A stretch of DNA of 64,000 nt from NCBI RefSeq assembly GCF_000212695.1, contig NC_015514.1:1674001-1738000 (forward strand). Direction: 5' to 3'. Numbering within the stretch: position 1 is the stretch's first letter; each line of letters opens with the position of its first letter. Shown piece after piece: positions 19,011-27,316 of the stretch. The position numbers were made by a program, and so were the translations under genes. The stretch is from Cellulomonas fimi ATCC 484. GTDB lineage: Bacteria > Actinomycetota > Actinomycetes > Actinomycetales > Cellulomonadaceae. The notes under the pieces are model-generated. The model was not told the DNA's origin. It did no database searches and saw nothing but the letters and a program-made list of their open reading frames with translations.

Positions 19011-19856
19011 ATGACCGACGCCGGCGCCGTCCTGCCCACCCCCCGCACGGACGGCACCCCCGTCGCGACGCCCTACGAGGACCTCCTGCGCCTCGTGATG
19101 GCGACCGGCACGCCCAAGTCGGACCGCACGGGCACCGGCACGCGCAGCGTCTTCGGCCACCAGCTGCGCTTCGACCTGTCGCAGGGCTTCCCGCTCGTCA
19201 CCACCAAGCGCGTGCACCTGCGCTCGGTCGTCCAGGAGCTGCTGTGGTTCCTGCGCGGCGAGTCGAACGTGCGCTGGCTGCGCGAGCAGGGCGTGACCAT
19301 CTGGGACGAGTGGGCCGACGCCGACGGCGAGCTCGGCCCCGTGTACGGCGTGCAGTGGCGCTCGTGGCCCACGCCCGACGGGGGAGCGGTCGACCAGATC
19401 ACGCAGCTCGTCGAGAACCTGCGCCGCGACCCGGACTCGCGCCGCCACCTCGTCTCGGCGTGGAACGTCGCCGCCATCCCGGACATGGCCCTCGCGCCGT
19501 GCCACGCGTTCTTCCAGGCGTACGTCGCCGACGGGCGGCTGTCGCTGCAGGTGTACCAGCGCTCGGCGGACCTGTTCCTCGGCGTGCCGTTCAACCTCGC
19601 GTCGTACGCGCTGCTCACGCACATGCTGGCCCAGCAGACGGACCTCGAGGTGGGCGACCTCGTGTGGACGGGCGGCGACTGCCACGTCTACGACAACCAC
19701 GTCGACCAGGTCCGCGAGCAGCTGTCCCGCGAGCCGTACGCGCCGCCGACGCTGCGCCTGCGCCGCGCGCCGTCGATCCTCGAGTACCGGTTCGAGGACG
19801 TCGAGGTGGTCGACTACCGGCACCACCCGACCATCAAGGCGCCGGTGGCGGTGTGA
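19011..19856 (+). CDS. thyA: Thymidylate synthase (ThyA)
   Basis: Converts dUMP to dTMP with methylene-tetrahydrofolate, producing dihydrofolate. The 281-residue protein has [13 protein letters not shown], the catalytic-loop [12 protein letters not shown] with nucleophile C164, and [16 protein letters not shown] at 19011 directly follows a -10 hexamer, so probably leaderless. Its last codons overlap the dfrA start (GTGTGA), coupling synthase and reductase production, which makes metabolic sense because DHFR regenerates the cofactor. Confidence 0.98.
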   Translation: MTDAGAVLPTPRTDGTPVATPYEDLLRLVMATGTPKSDRTGTGTRSVFGHQLRFDLSQGFPLVTTKRVHLRSVVQELLWFLRGESNVRWLREQGVTIWDEWADADGELGPVYGVQWRSWPTPDGGAVDQITQLVENLRRDPDSRRHLVSAWNVAAIPDMALAPCHAFFQAYVADGRLSLQVYQRSADLFLGVPFNLASYALLTHMLAQQTDLEVGDLVWTGGDCHVYDNHVDQVREQLSREPYAPPTLRLRRAPSILEYRFEDVEVVDYRHHPTIKAPVAV

Positions 19857-20356
19857 GCCTGCGCCTCGTCTGGGCGCAGACGCCCGCGGGCGTCATCGGC
19901 GTCGACAACACGCTGCCCTGGCACGTCCCGGAGGACCAGGCGCGCTTCCGCCGGCTCACCACCGGCCACCCCGTCGTCATGGGCCGAGCGACGTGGGAGT
20001 CGCTGCCCGAGCGGTTCCGGCCCCTGCCCGGTCGTCGCAACGTCGTGCTGTCCCGCGACGCCGCGTACGACGCGCCCGGGGCCGAGGTCGTCGGCTCGCT
20101 CGACGAGGCGCTCGCGCTCGTGGGCGAGGCCGAGACGTGGGTCGTCGGCGGGGGAGCGGTCTACGCGCTCGCGCTGCCGCTCGCGGAACGCGTCGAGGTG
20201 ACCTTCGTCGACCGCGACGTCCCGGGCGACACGTACGCCCCCGTGCTCGACGCGGCCGACTGGCGCGAGCAGGACCCGGACGACGGCCCGGGCGACTGGC
20301 AGGTCTCGCGCGACGGCGTGACGCGCTACCGCTTCCGCACGTGGGTCCGGGTCTGA
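19853..20356 (+). CDS. dfrA: Dihydrofolate reductase
   Basis: Reduces dihydrofolate to tetrahydrofolate with NADPH; the trimethoprim target. The 167-residue product has [42 protein letters not shown] and the NADPH-binding [13 protein letters not shown], all standard DHFR motifs. GTG at 19853 overlaps the thyA stop by 4 nt. Confidence 0.97.
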   Translation: MSLRLVWAQTPAGVIGVDNTLPWHVPEDQARFRRLTTGHPVVMGRATWESLPERFRPLPGRRNVVLSRDAAYDAPGAEVVGSLDEALALVGEAETWVVGGGAVYALALPLAERVEVTFVDRDVPGDTYAPVLDAADWREQDPDDGPGDWQVSRDGVTRYRFRTWVRV

Positions 20357-20465
20357 CGCAGGGGCTCGCACCGGGTCGCCGGGGAGATCGCCGGCGGGGT
20401 CGACAAGGAGGTCCGGGGCGTGGTCCGGTCGTCGGACGCCGACCGCCGGGCGGTACCGTGAGCGC

Positions 20466-21383
20466 ATGACCCGCGCCGCCACGCCCGCCCGTCCGTTCGG
20501 GGCCGTGCTCACCGCGATGGTGACGCCGATGACCCCCGACGGTGCCGTCGACCTCGGTGCGGCGGTCGAGCTGGCGAAGACGCTCGTCGCGCAGGGCAAC
20601 GACGGCCTCGTGCTGAACGGCACCACGGGCGAGGCACCCACGACGCACGCCCCGGAGAAGGCCGAGCTGGTCCGCGCGGTCGTCGACGCGGTGGGTGACG
20701 ACGCGTTCGTCCTCGCGGGCGCCGGCTCGAACGACACCGCGCACGCGGTCCGCATGGCCGAGCAGGCCGCCGAGGCCGGCGCGCACGGGCTCCTCGTCAT
20801 CACCCCGTACTACTCGCGCCCGTCGCAGCCCGGCGTCGTCGCGCACTGCACCGCGATCGCCGACGCGACCGACCTGCCCGTGATGCTCTACGACGTACCC
20901 GGACGCACGGGCGTCCGGTTCGCGCAGGCGTCGCTCGACGCGCTCGCCGCGCACGACCGCGTCGTCGCCATCAAGGACGCCACCGGTGACGCGTACGCCG
21001 CGACCACCGCCGCCGCCCGCACCGGGCTCGCCTGGTACTCGGGCGACGACGGTGCGCTGCTCACGCTGCTCGCCGCGGGCGGCGTCGGCATCGTGTCCGT
21101 CACGGGCCACGTCGCCGGCACCCAGCTCGCCGCCGTGGTGCGTGCCTGGGACGCGTGCGACCACGCCGAGGCGCTGCGCGTGTTCCGCACCATCGTCCCC
21201 GCCATCGACGCGCTCAACGGCGCGGGCTTCCAGGCCGTCGCCGCGAAGGCCGCGTGCGAGCTGCTCGACCTCATCCCCACGCGGTCCACGCGCCTGCCGC
21301 TCGTGCCCGCGACCGACGACGAGCTCGACGCGATCCGGGACGGCCTGCGGGCCGCCGGGCTGCTCGACGTCGCGCTCCGCTGA
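20466..21383 (+). CDS. dapA: 4-hydroxy-tetrahydrodipicolinate synthase
   Basis: Condenses aspartate semialdehyde and pyruvate at the branch point to lysine and diaminopimelate. 305 residues with GTTGEAPTTH, YYSRPSQPGVVAHC, LYDVPGRTG (catalytic Tyr) and the Schiff-base lysine in VAIKDATGD (K170). ATG at 20466 lies 6 nt after TACCGT (20454-20459), so it is probably leaderless. RNase J follows 14 nt after its stop and may be co-transcribed, a common actinobacterial order. Confidence 0.97.
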   Translation: MTRAATPARPFGAVLTAMVTPMTPDGAVDLGAAVELAKTLVAQGNDGLVLNGTTGEAPTTHAPEKAELVRAVVDAVGDDAFVLAGAGSNDTAHAVRMAEQAAEAGAHGLLVITPYYSRPSQPGVVAHCTAIADATDLPVMLYDVPGRTGVRFAQASLDALAAHDRVVAIKDATGDAYAATTAAARTGLAWYSGDDGALLTLLAAGGVGIVSVTGHVAGTQLAAVVRAWDACDHAEALRVFRTIVPAIDALNGAGFQAVAAKAACELLDLIPTRSTRLPLVPATDDELDAIRDGLRAAGLLDVALR

Positions 21384-21397
21384 CCCCCAGGAGACCC

Positions 21398-23083
21398 ATG
21401 AGCCACCCCCACCCCGAGCTCGGCCTGCCCCCGGCCCTCCCCGACGGCGCGCTGCGCGTCGTGGCCCTCGGCGGCCTCGGCGAGGTCGGCCGCAACATGG
21501 CCGTCCTCGAGTACGCCGGCCGGCTGCTGGTCATCGACTGCGGCGTGCTGTTCCCCGAGGACCACCAGCCCGGCGTCGACCTGATCCTCCCGGACTTCGA
21601 CTACATCCGGGACCGGCTCGACGACATCGACGCGATCGTCCTCACGCACGGGCACGAGGACCACATCGGCGCCGTGCCGTACCTGCTGCGGCTGCGCCGG
21701 GACATCCCGCTCGTCGGCTCGCAGCTCACGCTGGCGTTCGTCGAGGCCAAGCTCAAGGAGCACCGCATCCAGCCGCTCACGCTGGCCGTGCGCGAGGGGC
21801 AGACGGAGACGCTCGGTGCGTTCGAGTGCGAGTTCGTCGCCGTGAACCACTCGATCCCGGACGCGCTGGCGGTCGCCGTGCGCACCGGTGCCGGCACCGT
21901 GCTGCACACGGGCGACTTCAAGATGGACCAGCTCCCGCTCGACGGTCGGATCACCGACCTGCGTGCGTTCGCGCGGCTGGGCGAGCAGGGTGTCGACCTG
22001 TTCATGGTCGACTCGACCAACGCCGAGGTGCCGGGGTTCGTCGCGCAGGAGCGCGGCATCGGACCGGTGCTCGACGCGGTGTTCGCGGAGTCGACCAAGC
22101 GCATCATCGTCGCGTCGTTCGCCTCGCACGTGCACCGTGTGCAGCAGGTGCTCGACGCCGCCGCCGCGCACGGCCGTCGGGTCGCGCTCGTCGGCCGCTC
22201 GATGGTCCGCAACATGGCCATCGCGTCCGACCTCGGCTACCTCAAGGTCCCGGACGGCGTGATCGTCGACCTCAAGGCCGTCGACGACCTGCCCGACGAC
22301 GAGGTCGTGCTCATGTGCACGGGCTCGCAGGGGGAGCCCATGGCGGCCCTGTCGCGGATGGCGAACAACGACCACAAGGTCTCGGTGGGCCCCGGCGACA
22401 CCGTGATCCTCGCGTCGTCGCTCATCCCCGGGAACGAGAACGCCGTGTTCCGGGTCATCAACGGCCTGACCCGCCTCGGCGCACGCGTCGTGCACTCGGG
22501 CAACGCGAAGGTGCACGTCTCGGGCCACGCGAGCGCCGGCGAGCTCCTGTACTGCTACAACATCCTGCGCCCGCGCAACGTCATGCCCGTGCACGGCGAG
22601 GTCCGGCACCTCGTCGCGAACGCGGCGCTCGCGGTGCAGACCGGCGTCCCCGCGGACCGGGTCGTCCTCGCGGAGGACGGCGTCGTCGTCGACCTGGTCG
22701 ACGGGCGCGCCTCCGTCGTCGGCGCGGTGCCGTGCGGGTACGTCTACGTGGACGGCTCGAGCGTCGGCGGGATCACCGACGCCGAGCTCAAGGACAGGCG
22801 GATCCTCGGCGACGAGGGGTTCATCTCGATCTTCGCCGTGGTCAGCTCGGCCGACGGCAAGGTCCTTGCGGGGCCGCAGATCCACGCGCGCGGCTTCGCG
22901 GAGCAGGACGCGGTGTTCGAGGACATCCTCCCCGAGCTCACGCGGGCGCTCGAGGAGGCGGCGGCGCAGGGCGCGGTCGACACCCACCAGCTCCAGCAGG
23001 TCATGCGCCGGGTCGTGGGCCGCTGGGTGTCGAACCGGCTGCGCCGCCGGCCGATGATCATCCCGGTGGTCGTGGAGGCGTAG
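21398..23083 (+). CDS. rnj: Ribonuclease J
   Basis: A metallo-beta-lactamase/beta-CASP nuclease with 5'-3' exo- and endoribonuclease activity. The 561-residue protein carries the zinc motif HGHEDH (84-89), DYI and GDFKMD, the beta-CASP region with SHVHRVQQV and SGHAS, and a C-terminal domain. AGGAG lies 6 nt before ATG 21398. Translated downstream of dapA. Its last 26 bases overlap, in antisense, the end of the DMT transporter gene. The window also encodes PNPase and RNase Y, so three degradation enzymes are close together. Confidence 0.96.
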   Translation: MSHPHPELGLPPALPDGALRVVALGGLGEVGRNMAVLEYAGRLLVIDCGVLFPEDHQPGVDLILPDFDYIRDRLDDIDAIVLTHGHEDHIGAVPYLLRLRRDIPLVGSQLTLAFVEAKLKEHRIQPLTLAVREGQTETLGAFECEFVAVNHSIPDALAVAVRTGAGTVLHTGDFKMDQLPLDGRITDLRAFARLGEQGVDLFMVDSTNAEVPGFVAQERGIGPVLDAVFAESTKRIIVASFASHVHRVQQVLDAAAAHGRRVALVGRSMVRNMAIASDLGYLKVPDGVIVDLKAVDDLPDDEVVLMCTGSQGEPMAALSRMANNDHKVSVGPGDTVILASSLIPGNENAVFRVINGLTRLGARVVHSGNAKVHVSGHASAGELLYCYNILRPRNVMPVHGEVRHLVANAALAVQTGVPADRVVLAEDGVVVDLVDGRASVVGAVPCGYVYVDGSSVGGITDAELKDRRILGDEGFISIFAVVSSADGKVLAGPQIHARGFAEQDAVFEDILPELTRALEEAAAQGAVDTHQLQQVMRRVVGRWVSNRLRRRPMIIPVVVEA

Positions 23084-24026
23084 CCGCCCCGACGGCCACC
23101 GTCGCCTCGCCGGCGGGCCCGACCTTCGCGGTCGCGTCCGCCGGCGGCGCGGGGGCCCGGCGCGACGCCGCGGCGGACCCGACGAGGATCAGCGCGGTCG
23201 CGACGACGACCGCGAGCGTCACGGGCTCGTCGAGCACGAGGGCGCCGAGGACCACGGCGACGACCGGGTTGAGGTACGCGACGAGCGTCGAGCGTGCGGC
23301 GCCCACCTCGGCGATGAGCCGGAAGAACAGCACGAAGGCCAGCGCCGTGCAGACGGCTCCGAGCGCGGCGAGCGCGAGCAGCGCGTCGGTGCTCGGCCAC
23401 GGGTGCGGACCGGTGACGGCGACGACGGGCGCGTAGGCGAGCGCCGTGAGCCCGAGGCACGCGGTCGTCAGCGGGATCGGCGGCACGTCGCGCAGCGCGC
23501 GGTCGGCGATCATCGGAGCCGTCGCGTAGCCGAGGGCGGCGAGCAGCACCTGCGCCACGGCCCACGGGTCGTCCGCGGCGGCGCCCGGCCCGAGCAGCAT
23601 CGCGACACCGCCGAGGGCGATCAGCAGGCCGACCCAGCGGACGAGCGACACGTGCTCCTTGCCGACGACCCGGGACAGCACGACCGCGGCGATCGGCACG
23701 GTCGCGACCAGCAGACCCGTCATCGAGCTCGACAGCGTGCGCTCGGCGTTCGACAGCAGGATCCACGGCCCGACGATCTCGAGGACCGCGAACGCGACCA
23801 CCGCCGGCCACCGGCCGCGCAGCGCACCCAGCCCGCCGCCGCGCAGCGCGAACGGCAAGAGCAGCAGGGCGCCCAGGCCGGTGCGCACGAGCACGAGCGT
23901 CGGGGGCGACACCTCGCCCACGGCGACCTTGATGAGCAGGTACGGGACGCCCCAGACGACGCCCATGACCAGCAGGAGGAGCCAGCCGCGGCGGCTCACG
24001 AGAGGGACCTGTGCAGGTGCGTGCAC
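23058..24026 (-). CDS. EamA/DMT-family membrane transporter
   Basis: A ten-helix drug/metabolite-type transporter of 322 residues with two EamA repeats (first WLLLLVMGVVWGVPYLLIKV, second starting near AVAQVLLAALGYATAPMIAD). Substrate unknown; relatives export amino acids or metabolites. GTG at 24026 is 44 nt downstream of the GlxA-type regulator stop on the same strand, suggesting an operon, and TAGCGT (24043-24038) just upstream could also give it its own start. Downstream GTG (about 30 nt in) is a possible alternative start. Its 3' end overlaps rnj by 26 bp, tail to tail. Confidence 0.85.
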   Translation of the reverse strand: MHAPAQVPLVSRRGWLLLLVMGVVWGVPYLLIKVAVGEVSPPTLVLVRTGLGALLLLPFALRGGGLGALRGRWPAVVAFAVLEIVGPWILLSNAERTLSSSMTGLLVATVPIAAVVLSRVVGKEHVSLVRWVGLLIALGGVAMLLGPGAAADDPWAVAQVLLAALGYATAPMIADRALRDVPPIPLTTACLGLTALAYAPVVAVTGPHPWPSTDALLALAALGAVCTALAFVLFFRLIAEVGAARSTLVAYLNPVVAVVLGALVLDEPVTLAVVVATALILVGSAAASRRAPAPPADATAKVGPAGEATVAVGAATPPRPPG

Positions 24027-24070
24027 GTCATGCGGGCCACGCTAGGACGCACCACCGACACCGGTCCCCG

Positions 24071-25015
24071 TCATTCCTGCCGGAAGGCGGCGCGATGCTG
24101 CCGCGGGCTCGTGCGGAACCGGCGCGCGAAGTGCCCGCGCATCGACGCGGCCGACCCGAACCCGGCCCGCCGGGCGACGACCTCCACCGGGTCGTCGCCC
24201 TGCTCGAGCAGCGCCCTGGCCCGCGCGAGCCTCTGCTCGAGCAGCCACGCCGTCGGGCTGGTGCCCGTGCGGGCGCGGAACTGCCGCGTGAACGTCCGGC
24301 GCGACACGTGCGCGTGCCCGGCCCACGTGTCGAGGTCCAGCGGCTCGTCGAGCCGCTGCGTCGCCCACGCCATCGCACGCGCGACCGGGTCCGTGCCGTC
24401 GGCCGGTGCGACGGGCACGGGCACGAACTGCGCCTGGGACCCGTCCCGGTGGGGCGCGAGGACGAGCGAGCGCGCCACGTCGGCGGCGGCGTGCGCGCCG
24501 AGGTCGGTGCGCACCACGTGCAGGAGGCAGTCGAGCGCCGCGGCGACGCCCGCCGACGTCACGACGTCGCCCAGGTCGGACCACAGGACGTCCGAGCGGA
24601 CGCGGACCGCCGGGTGGCGGCGGGCGAGCGTCTCGGCGGCGTGCCAGTGGGTCGCCGCCTCGCGACCGTCGACGAGCCCGGCGGCGGCCACGACGAACGC
24701 GCCCAGGCAGAGCCCGACGACCCGGGCCCCGCGCGCGTGCGCGGACCGTACGGCGTGGAGCAGCTCACCCGGCGGCTCGCGCGTCGGGTCCCAGCTCGGG
24801 AGCACGACGAGGTCTGCGCGCTCCAGCAGGTCGAGGCCGTGCCGGACGGTGACCTCGTAGCCCGCCTCGGTCGTCAGCGGGCCGGGCGACGGGGTGCAGA
24901 CCTGCACGTCGTAGGCGGTGCCCCGCAGGGGACGGGCGCCCAGCACAGCCTGCGGGACGGCGAGGAGGAAGGGGCTGATGCCGTCGAACGCGACGACCGC
25001 GACGAGCCGGGGCAC
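24071..25015 (-). CDS. GlxA-family regulator (DJ-1/PfpI plus AraC HTH)
   Basis: 314 residues. The N-terminal DJ-1/PfpI-like domain (VPRLVAVVAFDGISPFLLAV) keeps a nucleophile-elbow cysteine in GLCLGAFVVA. The C-terminal AraC domain has a canonical double HTH: LDLDTWAGHAHVSRRTFTRQ and DPVEVVARRAGFGSAASMRG. GTG at 25015 lies 7 nt after TACGCT (25028-25023), so it is probably leaderless. An inverted repeat in the divergent promoter region (25028-25066) abuts this -10. It likely regulates itself, the DMT gene downstream and perhaps the divergent MBL-fold gene. Effector unknown. Confidence 0.9.
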   Translation of the reverse strand: MPRLVAVVAFDGISPFLLAVPQAVLGARPLRGTAYDVQVCTPSPGPLTTEAGYEVTVRHGLDLLERADLVVLPSWDPTREPPGELLHAVRSAHARGARVVGLCLGAFVVAAAGLVDGREAATHWHAAETLARRHPAVRVRSDVLWSDLGDVVTSAGVAAALDCLLHVVRTDLGAHAAADVARSLVLAPHRDGSQAQFVPVPVAPADGTDPVARAMAWATQRLDEPLDLDTWAGHAHVSRRTFTRQFRARTGTSPTAWLLEQRLARARALLEQGDDPVEVVARRAGFGSAASMRGHFARRFRTSPRQHRAAFRQE

Positions 25016-25027
25016 GCGCCCGAGCGT

Positions 25028-25066
25028 AGTGGCCCGATCCTGGCGACAGGTGTCCTGCGGGCCACT
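25028..25066. promoter_or_regulatory. Inverted repeat in glxA-type/MBL divergent promoter
   Basis: AGTGGCCCG (25028-25036) and CGGGCCACT (25058-25066) are perfect 9-bp arms, 21 bases apart, in the 85-bp gap between two divergent genes. The left arm touches the predicted -10 of the regulator gene. Likely binding site for the adjacent AraC-type protein. Confidence 0.55.
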
Positions 25067-25100
25067 GTCCGACCCCGTGGGTCCGCGGGAGGCTCGACGC

Positions 25101-25967
25101 ATGACGACGACGGCAGCCGGCGACCACGCCGACGACGAGCGCACCACCCCCGCACCGGTCGGCGTGGGGGCACGACCGGACGGCACGGCGACGGCCGCGC
25201 GCGCGGCGGCGAGCGGGGGAGCCGAGGCGACCTTCGTCGGCGGCCCGACGCTGCGCCTGCGGTACGCCGGCCTCACGTTCCTCACCGACCCGACGTTCGA
25301 CGACGCCCCCGCGGAGTACCCGGGACCGGTGACGCTGCGCAAGCTCGTCGGCCCGGCCCTCGTGCCCGCCCAGGTCGGCCCGGTCGACGTCGTGCTGCTC
25401 TCGCACGACCAGCACGCCGACAACCTCGACGTCCGTGGTCGCGCGCTGCTCGCCGACGTGCCGCTCGTGCTCTCGACGCCCGACGCCGCCGCGCGTGTCC
25501 CGGGCGTCCGCGGCCTCGAGCCGTGGGAGGTGACGTCCGTCGGCGAGGGTGTGCGGGTGACCGCGGTGCCGGCGGTGCACGGCCCGCCCGGCGCGGAGGC
25601 GCTCAGCGGGCAGGTGACGGGGTTCGTGCTGCAGGCTCCGGGTGAGCCGACCGTGTACGTCTCGGGGGACAACGCGCAGGTCGACGTGGTGGCGCAGGTC
25701 GTCGAGCGCTTCCCGGACGTCGGCCTCGCGGTCCTGTTCGTGGGTGGCGCGGACGTCGGGAGGTTCGGGACCGAGCCGGTCACGCTCGACGCGCCGCGCG
25801 CGGTGGCGGCGACCGCGCTGCTCGCGGCGGCGCGCGTGGTGCCGGTGCACCACACGGACTGGGCCCACTTCGTCGACCCGCTGGACGCGTTCGTGGACGC
25901 CGCGCGGGCGGCCGGCCAGGCGGACCGCCTCGTCGTCCTCGAGCGGGGCGTCCCGACGGCCGTCTGA
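25101..25967 (+). CDS. MBL-fold hydrolase with altered metal motif
   Basis: 288 residues. The first 45 are a low-complexity leader, followed by a metallo-beta-lactamase fold of the UlaG/YcjT-like type: LTDPTFDDAP, VVLLSHDQHADNLD, AVPAVHGPPG, VYVSGDNAQ, and VVPVHHTDWAHF near the end. The usual HxHxDH is replaced by HDQHADN, which shifts one His and ends in Asn; I believe a subfamily shares this, so it may still bind metal. Divergent from a GlxA-type regulator that may control it. Substrate unknown. Confidence 0.75.
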   Translation: MTTTAAGDHADDERTTPAPVGVGARPDGTATAARAAASGGAEATFVGGPTLRLRYAGLTFLTDPTFDDAPAEYPGPVTLRKLVGPALVPAQVGPVDVVLLSHDQHADNLDVRGRALLADVPLVLSTPDAAARVPGVRGLEPWEVTSVGEGVRVTAVPAVHGPPGAEALSGQVTGFVLQAPGEPTVYVSGDNAQVDVVAQVVERFPDVGLAVLFVGGADVGRFGTEPVTLDAPRAVAATALLAAARVVPVHHTDWAHFVDPLDAFVDAARAAGQADRLVVLERGVPTAV

Positions 25968-25983
25968 CGCCGCGCCGGCGCGC

Positions 25984-27117
25984 TCAGGCGCGCTCGAGCC
26001 CGCGGAACTGCGCGAGACGCTCGTGCTCGACGTCGACGGCACGCTCGACGTCACGCGACCACGGCACCCAGGGATCGAGCTCGAGGCCGAGCCGCCGGCC
26101 GCGCGTCCGCGGACGCCACGTGCCGACCACGTCGCCGTCGACGAGCACCGCACCGGGCCGGCCGAGCACGGGCCACAGCGCGCGACGGTGCGCTGCGTCG
26201 GGGACGAGCGTCTCGCGGTCGCGCGACTGCAGGAACAGGTCGTACGGGCCGAGCAGCCGGACGACCGGAGCATCGTCCGCGGGGCCGGTCAGGTCGTCGA
26301 CGTCGGCCTCGAGCAGCCCGCGTGCCGCGCCGTCGACGTCCACCTCCACCGCGTCGGCCGGCCAGTGCGCGCGGACGTCGGCGACGGGTGCGTCGAGGAA
26401 CGTGGCCACCTGCTTGGCGTCGAGCGGACCCAGCAGGTGCAGCAGCAGGCGCACGGGGTCGAGCGCGTCCGGACGCGTCGACCGCCCGCGCTCGACGCTC
26501 CCGACACGAGCCGCGGGCCAGCCCGGGATGCGGCGCACCACGGGCGGGGACGTGCCGGGCACGAGCTCGAGCCCGCCGTGCAGGGCGGCGAGGCGGAACG
26601 TCATCTCCCACATGTGCGTGGCGCGGCACGCGCGGCACCAGCGCACGTACGGCTCGGGGAGCTCCTGCGTCATGCGGGTCGACAGGGCGCCCTTGGCCAT
26701 GGGCTCGGTGACGACCGCGCGCATCGTGCGCGCGGCGTGCGCGAGGCCGTCCACGGGGCGGATCCCGGCCTCGCGCAGCGGCTTCGCGGCGTCGTAGACG
26801 CGCGACGCGGCGTCGGCGTCGGACCACGGGCGCAGGGCGGCCTGGACGTCGCGCAGCCGGTCACGGCGGTAGGCGTGCGGAGCGGCGCGCAGCGACCACA
26901 CGAGCGCGAGGTCGTCCTCGGGCCACGCGCGTGCCCGGACGGGGACCCCGCGCACCGCGAGCGCCCACAGCGCGCCGTCGGGACCGGTGTCCTGCACCCC
27001 GAGGTCGAGCACGGCCGCGTCGGTCACCGCCCGGGCGGGGTCGAGGGGCCGGTCGAGCTGCTGGACACGCACGCGTCGGCGCAGCACCTGGTCACGGGTG
27101 ACGGTCAGGAGTCCCAC
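25984..27117 (-). CDS. Winged-helix DNA-binding protein (HTH_42/YcaQ-like)
   Basis: A 377-residue member of the HTH_42 superfamily (COG3214-like), which includes the DNA glycosylases YcaQ and AlkX. Seen: start [20 protein letters not shown], central [17 protein letters not shown], and a C-terminal stretch [20 protein letters not shown] followed by [18 protein letters not shown], all typical. The QΦD-type catalytic motif of YcaQ is not obvious here, so glycosylase activity is uncertain. GTG 27117 chosen; the longer frame to 27330 overlaps the ftsK promoter area. Confidence 0.75.
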   Translation of the reverse strand: MGLLTVTRDQVLRRRVRVQQLDRPLDPARAVTDAAVLDLGVQDTGPDGALWALAVRGVPVRARAWPEDDLALVWSLRAAPHAYRRDRLRDVQAALRPWSDADAASRVYDAAKPLREAGIRPVDGLAHAARTMRAVVTEPMAKGALSTRMTQELPEPYVRWCRACRATHMWEMTFRLAALHGGLELVPGTSPPVVRRIPGWPAARVGSVERGRSTRPDALDPVRLLLHLLGPLDAKQVATFLDAPVADVRAHWPADAVEVDVDGAARGLLEADVDDLTGPADDAPVVRLLGPYDLFLQSRDRETLVPDAAHRRALWPVLGRPGAVLVDGDVVGTWRPRTRGRRLGLELDPWVPWSRDVERAVDVEHERLAQFRGLERA

Positions 27118-27316
27118 GCGCCCACCGTCCCACGGTGCACCGACACCGTCACGGGGCGGGCCCGGCAGTCGCCCACGATCCCGGCCACGAGCGCAGGGCG
27201 TGGTCGAGCCGACCGGGGCAGGCGGCGTCCCCCCAGGTGCGGCGGTCGCACGCGTCGGCGCGACACGCGGCGGGCGCACCCGGGGGCCGTCGGTGCGGCC
27301 GACTAGCGTGAGGACC

